NCBI GenBank assembly: GCA_016783605.1
Contig: JADHWG010000011.1
Span: 1-36,028, forward strand
Source: Candidatus Omnitrophota bacterium
GTDB lineage: Bacteria; Omnitrophota; Gorgyraeia; Tantalellales; Tantalellaceae
Reading direction: 5' to 3'
Length of the DNA: 36,028 bases
Shown here: positions 10,072-19,984 of the stretch, one piece after another
Numbering within the stretch: the first letter of the stretch is position 1
Layout: each line of letters opens with the position of its first letter
Made by a program: the position numbers and the translations under genes
The notes under the pieces: model-generated
What the model was told of the DNA's origin: nothing
The model's database searches: none
The model's input: only the letters and a program-made list of their open reading frames with translations

Positions 10072-10443
10072 TCATTTCATTCCCAAATAGAGCTTTATTT
10101 TTTTTGTTAAAAAATCAGGTAAAGGCGGTTTTATGACATAATCATCCGCCCCCACAGTAAACGCCTTGGCAATATCATCAACTTCGTCTTTTACGCTTAA
10201 GACTATCACCAGGGTCTTGCCTAACTCCGCTTGCTTCCTGATCTGGGCGCAAAGTTTAAATCCATCAGTATCGGGCAATATCAAATCCAAAAGGATCAGA
10301 TCCGGTTTCATTTGACAAGCCTTTTTAAACCCTTCCTCCCCCGTCGCGGCAACATCAACCGTTATCCCCGCCTCCTCAAGCGCCTCTTTCACTATTCTGG
10401 TATCTATGGGACTGTCTTCGATATAAAGTACTTTCTTTGTCAT
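10072..10443 (-). CDS. Response regulator, single receiver domain
   Basis: KVLYIEDSPIDTRIVKEAL...PDLILLDLILPDTDGF...VGADDYVIKP. Confidence 0.9.
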   Translation of the reverse strand: MTKKVLYIEDSPIDTRIVKEALEEAGITVDVAATGEEGFKKACQMKPDLILLDLILPDTDGFKLCAQIRKQAELGKTLVIVLSVKDEVDDIAKAFTVGADDYVIKPPLPDFLTKKIKLYLGMK

Positions 10444-10458
10444 AAGTTCCTCCTTGAA

Positions 10459-12555
10459 TTACCCTATCATTCTTTCAATAACATCCAGAAGTCCTTCTCC
10501 TGTAAACTCGCTCTTTAGGATATACGCGTCCGCCCCGGCCTCAAGACCTCGCCGTTTATCGGCATCGCTTTCTCTCGTTGTAACGATAATAACGGGAACA
10601 TCCCTGTAAAACTTATCTTTCTTCAACTTTTCCGTCAGTTCAAACCCGTTCATCTTCGGCATAAGAACATCCGTAATAATAAGATCGAACTTCTCTTGCG
10701 ACGCCGTCCGAAGCGCTTCTTCTCCGTCGCGCGCGATCACAACGGAAAACCCCGCGCTTTCCAAAATGTTTTTCTCAAGCATCGCCGTACTCAAGACGTC
10801 TTCCGCGAGAAGGATCGTTTTTCTCTTCTTTTTTGTCGATCTCGCCAATGACGCGCGCGCGGCCGGTCGTCTGAGAACAACCCCCTCCGCGGACTCGATG
10901 ATCGAAGGCACGTCCAATATCAAAACAACCTTTCCGTTTCCGACAATAGTCGCGCCGGCAATATTTTTTACATTTTCCAGCGGCGCGCCCAATCTCTTGC
11001 TCACTATCTCCTGCCGGCCGATCAGTCCGTCAACCAAAAGAGCCAGCTTCTTCTCAACGAACTGCACAATAATTACCGAGAAAAATCGTCTCTCAACTAT
11101 ACCTTTCTCAGCCACATCAAACAGCTGACCGATCCTTACAAGCGGGATTATGTGCCCCTTTACGGTTATCGCCTCTTTTGTTTCAACAGTTTTAATATCC
11201 TTAGGAGCGACTCTTATAGTTTCGATTATCATATCTATCGGCACGGCAAATGTTTCATTACCGGCGGCAACTAAAAGACTCTCCGTCACGGCGAGAGTCA
11301 GAGGCAATTTAATTATGAACGTGGTTCCCTCACCGACTTTTGACGAAACCTCCACTATCCCCTTTAAAGCGGCCGCCTTCTCATGCACAACATCAAGTCC
11401 TACGCCTCTGCCTGAAACTTCGCTCACATTATTTTTTGTGCTGAACCCCGGAGAAAAAATAAGCTGAACTATCTGCGCGTCTATCATCTCATCTATTCTC
11501 TCGGGGAGAACGATACCTTTGGCTTTAGCTTGCTCTTTCACCTTTACCGGATCAATACCTCTTCCATCGTCAGACACCTCGATAATAACCTGTGACCCTT
11601 TCTGATACGCTTTCAGCGAGATCCTGCCGCTTCGCGGTTTCTTCGCGCGTTTTCTTTCTTTAGCGCTTTCTATTCCATGATCGACCGAATTTCTCAAAAG
11701 GTGCATTATGGGAGACTTCATTTCGTCAAGAATTCCTTTATCAAGCTCTGTGTCCCCTCCGATCACATCAAATTCAATGTCCTTACCCTTCTGGTGCGCC
11801 AGATCTCTCATCGCTCTGGGAAAGACATTAAAAAGATGTGAGACGGGAACCATCCTGACGTTCATAATTTCAGTTTGTATGTTCGCGGCGGAAACATCTA
11901 TATTTCCGCACACCTCTTTCAGATCTTTTGTTAAATCGCCTATCCCCGCGAATCTGTCTCTCTCAGAATCCGTTTTTTCAATCAAATTCGAAACAAGTTC
12001 ATTCATACGTATTTTAGAAACAACCAGTTCACCCGATAGATTGATCAATTTATTCAACCTATCCGTATTGACGCGGATGCTCCTGTCCAACTTCGCCTCT
12101 TGCACATCAAGCGAAACGGCCCGCGCGGGAAGCGCTGTTTTAGCTTTGGATCCGGCGGCTTTACCGGAAAACATCTTGTCAATTTCTCCGCAAAGTTTTT
12201 CCACGAAGGGTCTATCTATTCCTTTCGCTTCCCACGTAACTTTGTCTTCCAAAAGAGCCTCTATCGAGTCCACACATTTAAAAAGCGTGTCAAAATCCCA
12301 ATTCCGAACCGTGACCTTTTTCTTCATCGCCTTATCAAATCCGTCTTCTATCTTATGGGCGATCTCACTGATCCTCTTATACCCCATCATAGTCGCCGAG
12401 CCCTTGATGGTGTGCGCTTCCCTCATCAAAAGCCCCAAGAGAGCTTTGTTCCCGCCGCGCGTCTCAAGTTTCAGGAACCCTTGACTCAGCTTTTGAATAT
12501 GCTCTTTCGTCTCTGACTTGAACTGCTCAATGAATTTTGATCTGTCAAACGCCAT
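10459..12555 (-). CDS. cheA: Hybrid chemotaxis histidine kinase CheA with C-terminal receiver (WspE-like architecture)
   Basis: HPt ([15 protein letters not shown]), [21 protein letters not shown], CheW-like domain, C-terminal REC ([19 protein letters not shown]...[13 protein letters not shown]). Confidence 0.94.
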   Translation of the reverse strand: MAFDRSKFIEQFKSETKEHIQKLSQGFLKLETRGGNKALLGLLMREAHTIKGSATMMGYKRISEIAHKIEDGFDKAMKKKVTVRNWDFDTLFKCVDSIEALLEDKVTWEAKGIDRPFVEKLCGEIDKMFSGKAAGSKAKTALPARAVSLDVQEAKLDRSIRVNTDRLNKLINLSGELVVSKIRMNELVSNLIEKTDSERDRFAGIGDLTKDLKEVCGNIDVSAANIQTEIMNVRMVPVSHLFNVFPRAMRDLAHQKGKDIEFDVIGGDTELDKGILDEMKSPIMHLLRNSVDHGIESAKERKRAKKPRSGRISLKAYQKGSQVIIEVSDDGRGIDPVKVKEQAKAKGIVLPERIDEMIDAQIVQLIFSPGFSTKNNVSEVSGRGVGLDVVHEKAAALKGIVEVSSKVGEGTTFIIKLPLTLAVTESLLVAAGNETFAVPIDMIIETIRVAPKDIKTVETKEAITVKGHIIPLVRIGQLFDVAEKGIVERRFFSVIIVQFVEKKLALLVDGLIGRQEIVSKRLGAPLENVKNIAGATIVGNGKVVLILDVPSIIESAEGVVLRRPAARASLARSTKKKRKTILLAEDVLSTAMLEKNILESAGFSVVIARDGEEALRTASQEKFDLIITDVLMPKMNGFELTEKLKKDKFYRDVPVIIVTTRESDADKRRGLEAGADAYILKSEFTGEGLLDVIERMIG

Positions 12556-14539
12556 TTTTTCCTTTTTCTTCCGTGATCGTAAATTTTTCCGTTGTTTTTT
12601 TAAGTTCCTCCGCCAACTGCGTAAGCTGTTTTGCCGCGGTCTGTGATTCCATGGCCCCGGCGGACATCTCCTTCATGGCACCGCTCGCGTTATTCATCGC
12701 TTCGGCGATCTGCTTAGCGCCGCCCACCTGCTGATTCGCGCTCATGGTGATCTCTCGAGACTGATCGACCGTCTCTCTCGCCGCGGCAGCTTCCTCTTCG
12801 ATCCCATTCATACTCTCTTCCATGGATATTATCGCGTTAGACATCTCGTTCTGGATCACTTCAATGAGAGCTGTTATATCTTTCGTGGATTTCGCCGTAG
12901 AATCGGCAAGTTTACGAATTTCATCCGCGACAACGGTAAACCCGCGCCCTTCTTCTCCCGCGCGCGCCGCTTCAATGGAAGCGTTTACAGCCAAAAGATT
13001 CGTCTGATCCGCGACGTCATCTATTAATTCGGTGATTTGATTTATTTTTCTCGACTTCTCATTCAATGATGTAACCACTTCCCCCGTTTTTTGCATAGTG
13101 TCTTTTATTTTCCCCATTCCGACCAACGCGTTATTTGCCGCCTGAGATATCCTACCGATGCTTTCACTCACACCCAAAGCAGTCTTCGCCAATTCGTCGG
13201 CCGCGGACGTTGTTTCACTTATCGCGGCGGACTGTTCCTTAGTATTTGCCGCTTGCTGTTGAGATGCTGAGAGGATCTCGTTCGCGGCGGAAGTCACCTG
13301 AATGGTGGCGCCCTGAACCTTGGCCAATATTTCACCCAAACTTTTTGTCATAACATTAAAATTTTTCGACAAAAGACCTATCTCATCTTTATTTTTCACG
13401 GTTATAGATTGTCTCAGATCTCCGGATGCCACTTTACTCGCGGAACTTGATAGTTTCATTATAGGATCGGCAAGACGAGTTGCCACCACAAGCGCTACGA
13501 CAATTACGATGATCAGCATCAAAAGCCCGATAACAGCCACGACATTTCTTAATGCAACCACCGGTCGAAAAGCTTCGTTCGCGTCGATCTCGGAAATGAT
13601 CACCCATTTGTTGTTCATAAACTCTATGGGATCATAGTCGCTTAAAACCGCGACGCCTCTATAGTTCTCTATTATCGCACTACCGCCTTTCCCGTCAAGA
13701 CCCTCTCGGGACGCAATGGTATCGATCTTTTTCTTCAAGATAGTCTTTTCCTCAAACCTCGAATCAGAACGCATAAGAAGATCTTCTCCCACCAAATAAG
13801 ATTCACCGGTTTTGCCCATACCTTCCTTGGACTGCATAATACGGTTAATCCCTCCGATGCTGATCTCCGCGGCGATAACGCCGTGTTTATCACCGTTCTC
13901 ATCAAGTATAATATCTGAAATAAAAGCCGCCGGCACGCCGTTACTGGGAGCGTACGCTTCAAAATCCGCGAAACATATTTCCCCTTCATCTAAACTCTGT
14001 TTCACGATCCTCGCCAAATTTGTGTCTTTATATTTTCCGGTAAAAAGATTTGTTCCGAAATCCGCTTCTCTCGCGATGGAAAAAAACACATCCCCCTCAT
14101 GGCTTATGATAAAAATATCATAAAAATCCATGCTTTTCTCCATCTCGCGCAAAACCGTATCCACTTTCTCAGCTATCGCGGAATATTCGGCGGTCTTCGC
14201 GAACTGCGTGATATTCATTCCGCTATTTTTCAAACCCTCTTCCAGTTTTTCCAAAACATCGGAAATGATAAGATCCTCGGAAAGTATTTGTACATCGTTA
14301 ACTCTTTCCTCATAATAATCCATAATATGATCTTTTTTGATGTGATTTACCGTCATCAACTGCGCGAATCCCTGCTTTTCCAAGGCCTTCCCGGCGTTAC
14401 GATAACAGAAAACACTTACCAATAAAACCGGCGTTAAACTCAACAGCAAAAAAGCGATCAACAATTTCGCCTTTATACTTCCCAAAAAGAGCTTCCTCAT
14501 CTTTCCCCTCCCCTTGTTAATCTTTTTATTTCGCCACAA
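12545..14539 (-). CDS. Methyl-accepting chemotaxis protein with extracytoplasmic sensor and HAMP
   Basis: Two TM segments, HAMP, signalling tip [40 protein letters not shown]. Confidence 0.95.
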   Translation of the reverse strand: MWRNKKINKGRGKMRKLFLGSIKAKLLIAFLLLSLTPVLLVSVFCYRNAGKALEKQGFAQLMTVNHIKKDHIMDYYEERVNDVQILSEDLIISDVLEKLEEGLKNSGMNITQFAKTAEYSAIAEKVDTVLREMEKSMDFYDIFIISHEGDVFFSIAREADFGTNLFTGKYKDTNLARIVKQSLDEGEICFADFEAYAPSNGVPAAFISDIILDENGDKHGVIAAEISIGGINRIMQSKEGMGKTGESYLVGEDLLMRSDSRFEEKTILKKKIDTIASREGLDGKGGSAIIENYRGVAVLSDYDPIEFMNNKWVIISEIDANEAFRPVVALRNVVAVIGLLMLIIVIVVALVVATRLADPIMKLSSSASKVASGDLRQSITVKNKDEIGLLSKNFNVMTKSLGEILAKVQGATIQVTSAANEILSASQQQAANTKEQSAAISETTSAADELAKTALGVSESIGRISQAANNALVGMGKIKDTMQKTGEVVTSLNEKSRKINQITELIDDVADQTNLLAVNASIEAARAGEEGRGFTVVADEIRKLADSTAKSTKDITALIEVIQNEMSNAIISMEESMNGIEEEAAAARETVDQSREITMSANQQVGGAKQIAEAMNNASGAMKEMSAGAMESQTAAKQLTQLAEELKKTTEKFTITEEKGKNGV

Positions 14540-15021
14540 CTTAAAATTTTCTCGAGATCCAAAAGCACCAATATCTGCTCATTTATCTCCGCCTGCCCTA
14601 TCGTATATTCCGCCATTTTCCCTTTGATCGTCGCCAGCGGCGGCTGAATAGACGCCTCTTCAATTTTGAGAGTGCCCTTTATCCTGTCAACCAAAATGCC
14701 GACCGACTCGCCCGGGACGTCCGACACAAGCACCGCGCCGGTTCCCTTTTTTTCCGCCGGGGCGAGAGACAAAAAATATCTTATGTCTATGAGCGGGATG
14801 ATCTCACCGCGAAGATTGATAACACCAAGAACAAATTCGGGCGTATTCGGAACACGGGTGATCGGAGAGAGCCTTACCGCTTCTTTCGCCTCTTCTATCC
14901 TGAGGCAATAGTTTTCTTCTCCGACTGAAAAGACCAACACCCTCATAAAATCCGAAGATCGCTCCTTCTCGACGACCTCTTCGTCTATTTCAATGATTAT
15001 CTTTTTTTTATCTTTTTTCAT
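14497..15021 (-). CDS. cheW: CheW-like coupling protein
   Basis: [52 protein letters not shown]. Confidence 0.92.
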   Translation of the reverse strand: MKKDKKKIIIEIDEEVVEKERSSDFMRVLVFSVGEENYCLRIEEAKEAVRLSPITRVPNTPEFVLGVINLRGEIIPLIDIRYFLSLAPAEKKGTGAVLVSDVPGESVGILVDRIKGTLKIEEASIQPPLATIKGKMAEYTIGQAEINEQILVLLDLEKILSCGEIKRLTRGGER

Positions 15022-15024
15022 GTT

Positions 15025-15489
15025 TTAATCTTTTTTTCGTATCTCAACCATCTTTCCGACCGTTTTAATACTTTTCTTATCCCTACCGGTAAGAAGCTTT
15101 TCCATGTCCATAATGAGGATCAAACGCTTTCCCACTTTTCCTACACCTACAAGATATTTCGCCTTTTTTAGAATTTCTTCAGGCGGTGAGATATCCGCGT
15201 CGTCAAGAGAGATAACATCCGCGACTTTCTCAACAACGATCCCCATCAGATGATCATCTATTTCCGTGATCAAAACACGCCCCGTAACATTTTTATCAGG
15301 CTCTTCAAGTTTAAGCTTTTTTCGCAAACTTATTAATGTGACAACTTTCCCTCTTAAATTGATCACACCTTCGACAAAATCCGGCGCCTCAGGTATCGGA
15401 ACAACCTTCCTCATCCTGATCACTTCACGAATGTTCTCTATGTTAACCGCGTATTCTTTATCACCCGCGCTAAACACCACTACCTTCAT
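15025..15489 (-). CDS. cheW: CheW-like coupling protein
   Basis: VVVFSAGDKEYAVNIENIREVIRMRKVVPIPEAPDFVEGVINLRGKVVTLISLR; start refined to MKVVVFS, ATGA overlap with the cheR stop. Confidence 0.92.
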   Translation of the reverse strand: MKVVVFSAGDKEYAVNIENIREVIRMRKVVPIPEAPDFVEGVINLRGKVVTLISLRKKLKLEEPDKNVTGRVLITEIDDHLMGIVVEKVADVISLDDADISPPEEILKKAKYLVGVGKVGKRLILIMDMEKLLTGRDKKSIKTVGKMVEIRKKD

Positions 15490-17039
15490 TCTTCTATCTT
15501 CAACCTTTCTATATTGCTTCTGCATATACTCAGCAGAGTTTCAACATTAAACCCACCGCTATACGGTATTATGTCGTCCGGCGCGCCTTGAGATAACACT
15601 TTTAGCGTGTTTCTATAGGCGCGAACAGCATCGTCGTGCTTACCCTCTTTCCTATATATATTTGCTAAGCTGTAATATGCCAAAGAAAAATTTTTATCAA
15701 GATACAGCGCCCTCTTAAGACTTACTTTTGCCTGTTCCAGATCTTCTTCTTCCGTATAGATGGTCCCGGACAAATAATGCGCCGGCACAAATAAAGCATC
15801 CAACTTTAAAACAACCTCAAGCTGGTCCTTTGCCTCCGGGAACCTTCCTTGATTCGCGTAGATCTCCGCCGCGAGATAATGCGGCCGGGGCGCGTTTTTG
15901 TCCACCTCTTCCGCTTCTCGTATCAAAGAAAAAGCTCTGTCATACTTTTTAAGATACAATGCCTTTGTTATTTCAACAAGGAGACTTTTTATTTTTTTTG
16001 AAAGCGCGACTTTCTTTTCTTCCGACACTTTTTCTTCCGCGCAAAGTTCCGCCGCGGCGCGCTCGGATATAATTTTCTCCGCCTCCGCCTGCGGCGAGAT
16101 CATAGCAGTTTCCGGAAAAACTTTCGTATCAAATCGAGACGCGCTTTTGGTCTTTCCATAAAAAATGGCGTCTTCCCAATTTTTCATTTTGAATTTATCC
16201 GGCATAAACTGCAAAGTTTCGGAATACCCGATAAACATCGTTCCCAGATCGTTAAGACTTGAATGAAACCGGTTCATTAGCGCGACAACCGTCTCCAATT
16301 CAAAATAGATCACAACGTTCCGGCAGAATATAATATCGAACTTTTGCGGGAAATTTTCCCCCATCAAATTCAAATAATCAAAATGAACCATTTTTTTTAT
16401 TTCATCGATAAGCTCGTATTGTTTCAGTCCTTTCGCGTTTCCCTTTTTCACAAAAAACTTATCCTGATATTCCCGGCTTAAGAGTTTCATGGTGTTTGGG
16501 GCATAAACAGCCTTTCGCGCGCGGCTTAAAGCGGAAGTGGAAGCATCGCTCGCGTAAATTTCAACGTCCCAATCATCGGGATCTTCAATAATATCTCTAA
16601 CCACCATAGCGATACTATACGCTTCTTCTCCCGTTGAACAACCCGCGCTCCATACGCGAAGCGAGGGCTTAACGTTTTCGTTACCTGACGTTTTTTTCGT
16701 TAAAGCCGCTTTTCTACATTTTCTTTCCACGATTTCCGGAAGTATCTTTTCCCTTAAAGCCCTAAAATGCGGTTCATTTCTAAAAAAATAGGTGTGATTT
16801 ATGGTAAGCAGATTAAGCAGTTCTCTAAACTCGGTCTCTTTGTCTTTGGAAACTGTTACTTTCTCATAATATTCTTCCGCTGAATTAACAGCCGAAACGC
16901 GCGCTCGTTCAATAATGGCATTTTCCAAATTTTTAAGATCATGATCCTTAAAATACAACCCGCATCTATCCGCGACGAAAGCTTTAAACCTATCTCTCAA
17001 CTCTCGCGTTAAAGTTATATTTTTAGTTTCCCTAACCAA
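15486..17039 (-). CDS. cheR: CheR-type methyltransferase with C-terminal TPR repeats (WspC-like)
   Basis: FFRNEPHF, RVWSAGCSTGEEAYSIAM, FDIIFCRNVVIYF, then TPRs; TTG start. Confidence 0.92.
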   Translation of the reverse strand: MVRETKNITLTRELRDRFKAFVADRCGLYFKDHDLKNLENAIIERARVSAVNSAEEYYEKVTVSKDKETEFRELLNLLTINHTYFFRNEPHFRALREKILPEIVERKCRKAALTKKTSGNENVKPSLRVWSAGCSTGEEAYSIAMVVRDIIEDPDDWDVEIYASDASTSALSRARKAVYAPNTMKLLSREYQDKFFVKKGNAKGLKQYELIDEIKKMVHFDYLNLMGENFPQKFDIIFCRNVVIYFELETVVALMNRFHSSLNDLGTMFIGYSETLQFMPDKFKMKNWEDAIFYGKTKSASRFDTKVFPETAMISPQAEAEKIISERAAAELCAEEKVSEEKKVALSKKIKSLLVEITKALYLKKYDRAFSLIREAEEVDKNAPRPHYLAAEIYANQGRFPEAKDQLEVVLKLDALFVPAHYLSGTIYTEEEDLEQAKVSLKRALYLDKNFSLAYYSLANIYRKEGKHDDAVRAYRNTLKVLSQGAPDDIIPYSGGFNVETLLSICRSNIERLKIEE

Positions 17040-17044
17040 TTATT

Positions 17045-17074
17045 TCCCTTCCCTTCCCTTCTCTTCTCTTCTCT
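17045..17074. repeat. Pentanucleotide repeat: TCCCT x3 + TCTCT x3 (minus strand AGAGA x3, AGGGA x3)
   Basis: Six contiguous 5-nt units immediately upstream of the cheR TTG start at 17039. Confidence 0.85.
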
Positions 17075-17100
17075 AAACAAACACCCCGCAAAAACAAATC

Positions 17101-17178
17101 CGTAGGGACACGGCATGCCGTGCCCTTTATCACACAGATCACCAATTTCATGAGGGCACGGCGTGCCGTGCCCCTACG
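17101..17178. repeat. Composite intergenic palindromic element (78 bp), copy 2
   Basis: CGTAGGGACACGGCATGCCGTGCCCTTTATCACACAGATCACCAATTTCATGAGGGCACGGCGTGCCGTGCCCCTACG. Confidence 0.87.
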
Positions 17179-17225
17179 AAATTGTCAATTGTTAAATCAA
17201 CAACAACCACAAAAAAAATCAACCC

Positions 17226-17302
17226 CGTAGGGGCGGGGTTTCCCCGCCCTTTATCACACAAACCACCAATTCCATGAGGGCACGGCGTGCCGTGACCCTA
17301 CG
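17226..17302. repeat. Composite intergenic palindromic element (77 bp), copy 3 with variant left hairpin
   Basis: CGTAGGGGCGGGGTTTCCCCGCCC + same spacer type + GGGCACGGCGTGCCGTGACCCTACG. Confidence 0.85.
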
Positions 17303-17321
17303 AGATTGTCAATTGTTATAT

Positions 17322-18266
17322 TTATTTTCGTTTTTCGCCGCGAAGATCTTTGGGGAGAACAAAAATGAATTTGCTTCCTTGGGCGGATTCGCTTTCTACC
17401 CAGATCTTTCCCCTATGAAGTTCCACGATATCTTTGGCTATCGGAAGACCCAGCCCGGTTCCTTCTTGTTTCTCGGCGGTAACTCGTTTGAACTTGTCGA
17501 ATATTTTCAAGAAATCCTGTTTTTGAATTCCTTCTCCCGTATCCGATATTTCAAACCGGATATCTTTTTTTGTACCTGTTAGTTTAACCGTGACAGTTCC
17601 CTTCTCCGGGGTATATTTTACGGCATTACTCAAAAGGTTTATTATCACTTCGCTTATCCTGTCCTTATCGGCCCAAACTGAAGTCGCGCTTCGCGAAATA
17701 TTTTTTTTAAGGGTGATACATTTTTTTGCGAGATTTCTTTTATGGCTCATTAAAATTTCGTCCGTCAACGCGGCCATATCAAACTTCTCACGTTTGATCT
17801 CCATTTTTCCGGCTTCTATTTTGGAAAGGTCAAGCATATCCATAACCAAGCGAAGCAAGCGTTCGGTGTTATTTTTTCCACTCTCAAGGATATTTTTTTG
17901 TTCGGGTGTTACCTCTCCCAAAAGTCCGTCAAGAACAACACTCAAAGACTCATTTATCGTAAAAAGCGGATTTTTAAACTCGTGTGAAACGTTAGCGACA
18001 AATTGCGATTTCAATTCATCAAATCTTTCTAACCGTTGATTCTTTTTGTTCACTTCATGGTAAAGCGCTCTAAGGGTTTCCTTTGATTTTTTATGCGCCC
18101 AGCTGCGTTTTGCCAACTCTTCTTCGGTTTTTTTTATAACATCTTCCGCTTTTTCGTGGAGAACACGAAAATTCTCAAGCTCGTCAACCCTCTCCCTCAA
18201 AAGCTTTACGTCTTCAAGAATTTCTTTTCTACTTTTTCTGTTCAGTATTCCTTTTAACATATCCAT
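17322..18266 (-). CDS. Soluble sensor histidine kinase, paralog of the 7813-8673 gene
   Basis: KSQFVANVSHEFKNPLFTINESL..., NLLSNAVKYTP, GTGLGLPIAKDI; coiled-coil N-terminus; start refined to MDMLKGIL. Confidence 0.92.
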   Translation of the reverse strand: MDMLKGILNRKSRKEILEDVKLLRERVDELENFRVLHEKAEDVIKKTEEELAKRSWAHKKSKETLRALYHEVNKKNQRLERFDELKSQFVANVSHEFKNPLFTINESLSVVLDGLLGEVTPEQKNILESGKNNTERLLRLVMDMLDLSKIEAGKMEIKREKFDMAALTDEILMSHKRNLAKKCITLKKNISRSATSVWADKDRISEVIINLLSNAVKYTPEKGTVTVKLTGTKKDIRFEISDTGEGIQKQDFLKIFDKFKRVTAEKQEGTGLGLPIAKDIVELHRGKIWVESESAQGSKFIFVLPKDLRGEKRK

Positions 18267-18276
18267 CCCCCCCCCT

Positions 18277-18639
18277 CTACACAAGCCCTCTAACGGCTGT
18301 CGCCAAATGTAAAGAATCGCTTGTCTTCGCGCAATAATCGTTCGCGCCGGCTTCATGAGCCTTCACGGCATCCACACTATCAATATCATCGGTCGTAATG
18401 ATCACCATCGGAACCGATTCGGTCTCGAAATTTTTGATCCTGCGGCAAACTTCAAATCCGTCAATATCCGGAAGCTGAGTATCGGTAATTACCAGATCCG
18501 GACTATCCGTCTTCGCCATTTCTACAGCGGCCTCCCCCGTCTCTGACAGAAAAACACTGTGTCCTTCTTTTTCCAACAGATTTTTTAACACCGAAAACAT
18601 TACAGAGTTGTCCTCGACGATAAGTATTTTTTTAGACAT
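18277..18639 (-). CDS. Response regulator, single receiver domain, paralog of 8690-9052
   Basis: KKILIVEDNSVMFSVLKNLL...PDLVITDTQLPDIDGFEVCRRIK...GANDYCAKTSD. Confidence 0.9.
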   Translation of the reverse strand: MSKKILIVEDNSVMFSVLKNLLEKEGHSVFLSETGEAAVEMAKTDSPDLVITDTQLPDIDGFEVCRRIKNFETESVPMVIITTDDIDSVDAVKAHEAGANDYCAKTSDSLHLATAVRGLV

Positions 18640-18667
18640 ATCCAGCCTCCTCCTCAACTTAAAGAGG

Positions 18668-19837
18668 TTATTGCCCCTTTATTATCTTATCATTCCATAG
18701 TTCCCGTAAAAACTTTCTCCAAGGCATAATTCGTATGCCCTTATAGACTCTTTCCACTTTTTCGTTACAAACAACGATCGCTTTTTTAGGCGCGTATTCC
18801 TCAATAAAAGCAAACAAACCTCTGAGATCTGTTCTGTCCACTTTTTGTTTCCCTTTGACTTCTATCGCCGTTTCTCCGCCGCCCAATACAAAATCAACTT
18901 CAATCCCGGATTTTGTTCTCCAAAAATTTATCGGATAATCCAATTCGCGATAAGACCTATGAGCATTTATTTCCATCAGCATAAAATGTTCAAATGCCCT
19001 TCCAAATTGTTCTCCTTTTTCTTGGCGCAAATGCCGCCCTGTAATTATACCCGCGACACCGACATCGAATAAATAAAATTTGGACGCTTTGCTTATAACC
19101 TGTCGAGATTGGCGTCTTTTAAACGGCTCTAAAAATATTCCCAGCAAAGTATCTACCAAAATTTGATAATATTCCTTAACCGTTTTGGAGTCCACCGCGC
19201 AGTCGCGCGCGATATTGGAAAAATTTGTAAGTTCTCCGTGCGAATAACCGATGGCATCAAGAAACCTCGAAAACGCCGGAACATTTCTAATAAGCCCCTC
19301 CGCGAAAACTTCTTCTTTCAGATAATCTTGAACGTAAGCTTTCAAAGACTTTTGGTATCCTTGGTTCTGCAGATAATGAACGGGGATCATCCCATGATTC
19401 AAAACTCTCAATAGCTCCAATTTTTCAACTTCAGGAAAGACTAACGGGAACATCTCATACCGCCATGCCCGTCCGCCTAACAAATTGGCATGTCCCCTTT
19501 TTAATTTTCTGGCGCTGGATCCGCACAAGATAAAGCTTAAATCTTTGTTCTCAATTAACCAATGAACTTCGTCAAGCAATTGCGGAACTTTTTGGACTTC
19601 ATCAAGAATTATGGGGTATTTTAAAACACTGTCATTTTTTGCCAATAACTGTTCACGCAATAATGCCGGTCTTTTTGAAAACTCAAGGAACAAATCCGTT
19701 TTCAAAAAATCATAAACCAGGCTTCGGGGAAACCTGGCTCTTAAATAAGTGGTTTTTCCCGTCTTTCTCGGTCCCCACAAAAACGCGGACTGACGCGGCG
19801 GCAATTTTAAATTCAAACATCGCTTTATGTTCTTCAT
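18668..19837 (-). CDS. AAA_14/DUF4143 ATPase
   Basis: FLWGPRKTGKTTYLRARFP Walker A, YPIILDEVQKVPQLLDEVH Walker B, C-terminal FWRTKSGIEVDFVL...AIEVKGK DUF4143 motif. Confidence 0.9.
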   Translation of the reverse strand: MKNIKRCLNLKLPPRQSAFLWGPRKTGKTTYLRARFPRSLVYDFLKTDLFLEFSKRPALLREQLLAKNDSVLKYPIILDEVQKVPQLLDEVHWLIENKDLSFILCGSSARKLKRGHANLLGGRAWRYEMFPLVFPEVEKLELLRVLNHGMIPVHYLQNQGYQKSLKAYVQDYLKEEVFAEGLIRNVPAFSRFLDAIGYSHGELTNFSNIARDCAVDSKTVKEYYQILVDTLLGIFLEPFKRRQSRQVISKASKFYLFDVGVAGIITGRHLRQEKGEQFGRAFEHFMLMEINAHRSYRELDYPINFWRTKSGIEVDFVLGGGETAIEVKGKQKVDRTDLRGLFAFIEEYAPKKAIVVCNEKVERVYKGIRIMPWRKFLRELWNDKIIKGQ

Positions 19838-19849
19838 TTTAGGACACAC

Positions 19850-19876
19850 CTCCGAAATAGTTCAACTATTTCGGAG
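19850..19876. promoter_or_regulatory. 27-bp palindrome CTCCGAAATAGTTcAACTATTTCGGAG overlapping the DUF4143 gene promoter
   Basis: 13-nt perfect arms, 1-nt centre; minus-strand -35 TTGACT (19898-19903), 17-nt spacer, -10 TATACT (19875-19880). Confidence 0.75.
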
Positions 19877-19940
19877 TATACTGCATAATTATCTAAAAGT
19901 CAAGTTGGAAAGCAATTCCCGCTCCATCGTGTTTCGCGTA

Positions 19941-19984
19941 AATTAATTGAGGGGTCGGGGTGTTTCTCGACCCCTCAATTAATT
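19941..19984. terminator. Hairpin AATTAATTGAGGGGTCG...CGACCCCTCAATTAATT at the permease 3' end
   Basis: 17-nt perfect arms; contains the permease TAA stop (19979-19981). Confidence 0.55.

Noticed and set aside
11708-12484. 258-aa plus-strand ORF
   Set aside because: Fully antisense to cheA, composition typical of a shadow ORF in a Ser/Thr-rich frame; no recognisable domain.
17101-17302. Possible structured ncRNA between cheR and the downstream kinase
   Set aside because: The stable hairpins are explained by two copies of the dispersed palindromic element that recurs at 2407.
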